From a virus: 30,086 bases of DNA. Both the position numbers and the translations under genes were made by a program. The notes below the pieces were generated by a model. That model was not told where the DNA came from and did no database searches. It worked only from the letters and a program-made list of their open reading frames with translations. The stretch is from positions 1-30,086 of the IMG/VR virus record IMGVR_UViG_3300046367_000037; one strand, written 5' to 3'. Numbering within the stretch: the stretch's first letter is position 1; the number at the start of each line of letters is the position of its first letter. Below are positions 29,434 through 30,086 of the stretch, piece after piece.

Positions 29434-30086
29434 TCAAGCGTCGGGACGAAGAAGCTCTCCTGCGGCTGGAGCTTCTCCCAAGGGAAGTGAATCTTCATCA
29501 ATGGTGTCCTTTGGGCGGCTTATGTGCATCACGTTGACCCGCATGTTGGGGCCGTTCGTGCGCGAGGTCATGTCCTTTTTGATGTAGGTCACGTGGTACT
29601 TTGCTTCGAGCTGCGTCTTGAAGTCAGAATACCCGAAGCTCATGGCCACGCAGTGCTGCTTCAACAGCTGCTCCTCGATGTAGTATTCGATGAACCCATC
29701 CTTCAAGGTGTCGTGCTCAACTCGGCCCAGCACCTTGTTGCGCGTCATCGACTTGTCCACCTCGCCGTTGTCGCCACGGAACGCTTGGAACCCGCCGTCG
29801 AGTTTCTTCACGACCACGAAGCTACCGTAGTTGTCACGGGTGTAGGCGTTCAGCACGTCCTCAGCGTTGCGTTGCGCACGGCCAATGATGCCCCGAGCAT
29901 GCTCAACCAGTTCGCGCAGCGCATCCACTATGGCCTCGGTGGGCAGCGTGATGATGTCAGCGTACTTACTGCCGAGAAGAATCGAAGCCGCCACCGTGGT
30001 GGTGCAGGCCGCATGCCAGTAACGCTCGTCGTCCGAGAAGTTCATGGCCACTTTCAGCTTCTTGTGCACCTTGCTCACCATGGCAC
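29434..30086 (-). CDS. Unknown minus-strand protein, probably the C-terminal part of a replication-type ATPase
   Basis: The reading frame runs from the right edge of the window leftwards to a stop at 29434. The first in-frame Met is at 30081, but the frame stays open to the edge and no ribosome binding site can be seen, so the gene may begin outside. The 215 visible residues start VSKVHKKLKVAMNFSDDERYWHAA, pass through LLGSKYADIITLPTEAIVDALRELVEHARGII, then NYGSFVVVKKLDGGFQAF and a mixed alpha/beta end (MSFGYSDFKTQLEAKYHVTYIKKDM), and finish with an acidic tail. The ERxWxAA...ALLxG...L(V)E segment resembles helical regions at the end of phage primase/helicase-type ATPases, but no Walker motif is visible here. 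It converges on the late operon, so it likely belongs to the early/replication group. Confidence 0.6.
   Translation of the reverse strand, partial: AMVSKVHKKLKVAMNFSDDERYWHAACTTTVAASILLGSKYADIITLPTEAIVDALRELVEHARGIIGRAQRNAEDVLNAYTRDNYGSFVVVKKLDGGFQAFRGDNGEVDKSMTRNKVLGRVEHDTLKDGFIEYYIEEQLLKQHCVAMSFGYSDFKTQLEAKYHVTYIKKDMTSRTNGPNMRVNVMHISRPKDTIDEDSLPLGEAPAAGELLRPDA

Noticed and set aside
1-30086. tRNA genes, CRISPR arrays, insertion sequences, integrase or attachment sites
   Set aside because: No cloverleaf-like sequence, regularly spaced direct repeats, transposase motifs or integrase motifs were seen while reading. Small or diverged RNA genes could still be missed by eye.

Overview
The window is part of the late (virion and lysis) region of a tailed bacteriophage, most likely a short-tailed one (podovirus-like). 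Nearly all genes lie on the plus strand, tightly packed with ATGA overlaps or gaps of a few bases. The connector and nozzle proteins, and a cassette of glycine/glutamine-rich internal proteins ending in a 2035-residue giant protein, fit a P22/T7/SU10-type short tail. No tape-measure, tail-tube, sheath or terminator gene is visible. There is no bacterial chromosomal gene, integrase or attachment site, so I see no sign of a prophage. The family resemblances I recognise are mostly to phages from aquatic metagenomes. The host is probably Gram-negative but cannot be fixed from this window.

Layout. 1-532 is the C-terminal part of the major capsid protein, followed by a strong hairpin terminator. 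576-1300 holds a perfect inverted repeat and an HNH endonuclease gene. 1302-5042 contains two small beta-rich putative capsid-associated proteins, a small membrane protein and six very small, very basic proteins of unknown role. These are interleaved with an adaptor-like protein and a zinc-ribbon protein. 5044-7339 holds a second adaptor-like protein and three tail or virion proteins, the last built from two kinds of short repeat. 7342-13211 is the fibre locus: a long fibre or adhesin, a fibre with a self-cleaving S74 chaperone domain, a second fibre with a related N-terminal module, a small assembly-chaperone-like protein, a 49-residue protein and a collar-domain fibre with three His-x-His motifs. 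13208-13606 is a second HNH gene unrelated to the first.

13610-16153 looks like the lysis module: a coiled protein with a C-terminal anchor, a 59-residue membrane protein, a DUF4337-like membrane protein, a holin-like protein and a GH19-type endolysin. 16170-18769 holds the large tail nozzle/hub protein and a jelly-roll-like virion protein. 18809-29347 is the presumed ejection cassette: three Ala/Gln/Gly-rich proteins, a GNAT acetyltransferase set among them, and the giant polyvalent protein. The giant has a hydrophobic N-terminal part, long coiled coils, a zincin-like HELIGH motif and an LPD38-like C-terminal region. 29434-30086 is a minus-strand, probably incomplete gene converging on the late operon, perhaps the end of a replication ATPase.

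Together the genes describe the outer half of a virion: shell, connector, nozzle, fibres and ejected internal proteins, plus the enzymes that release progeny. The least explained material is the family of tiny basic proteins, the recurring Gly-Gly motif shared by several small and internal proteins, the short-period repeat protein at 6722-7339, and the enzymatic content of the giant protein. Family names are from memory of sequence patterns; no database search was run.
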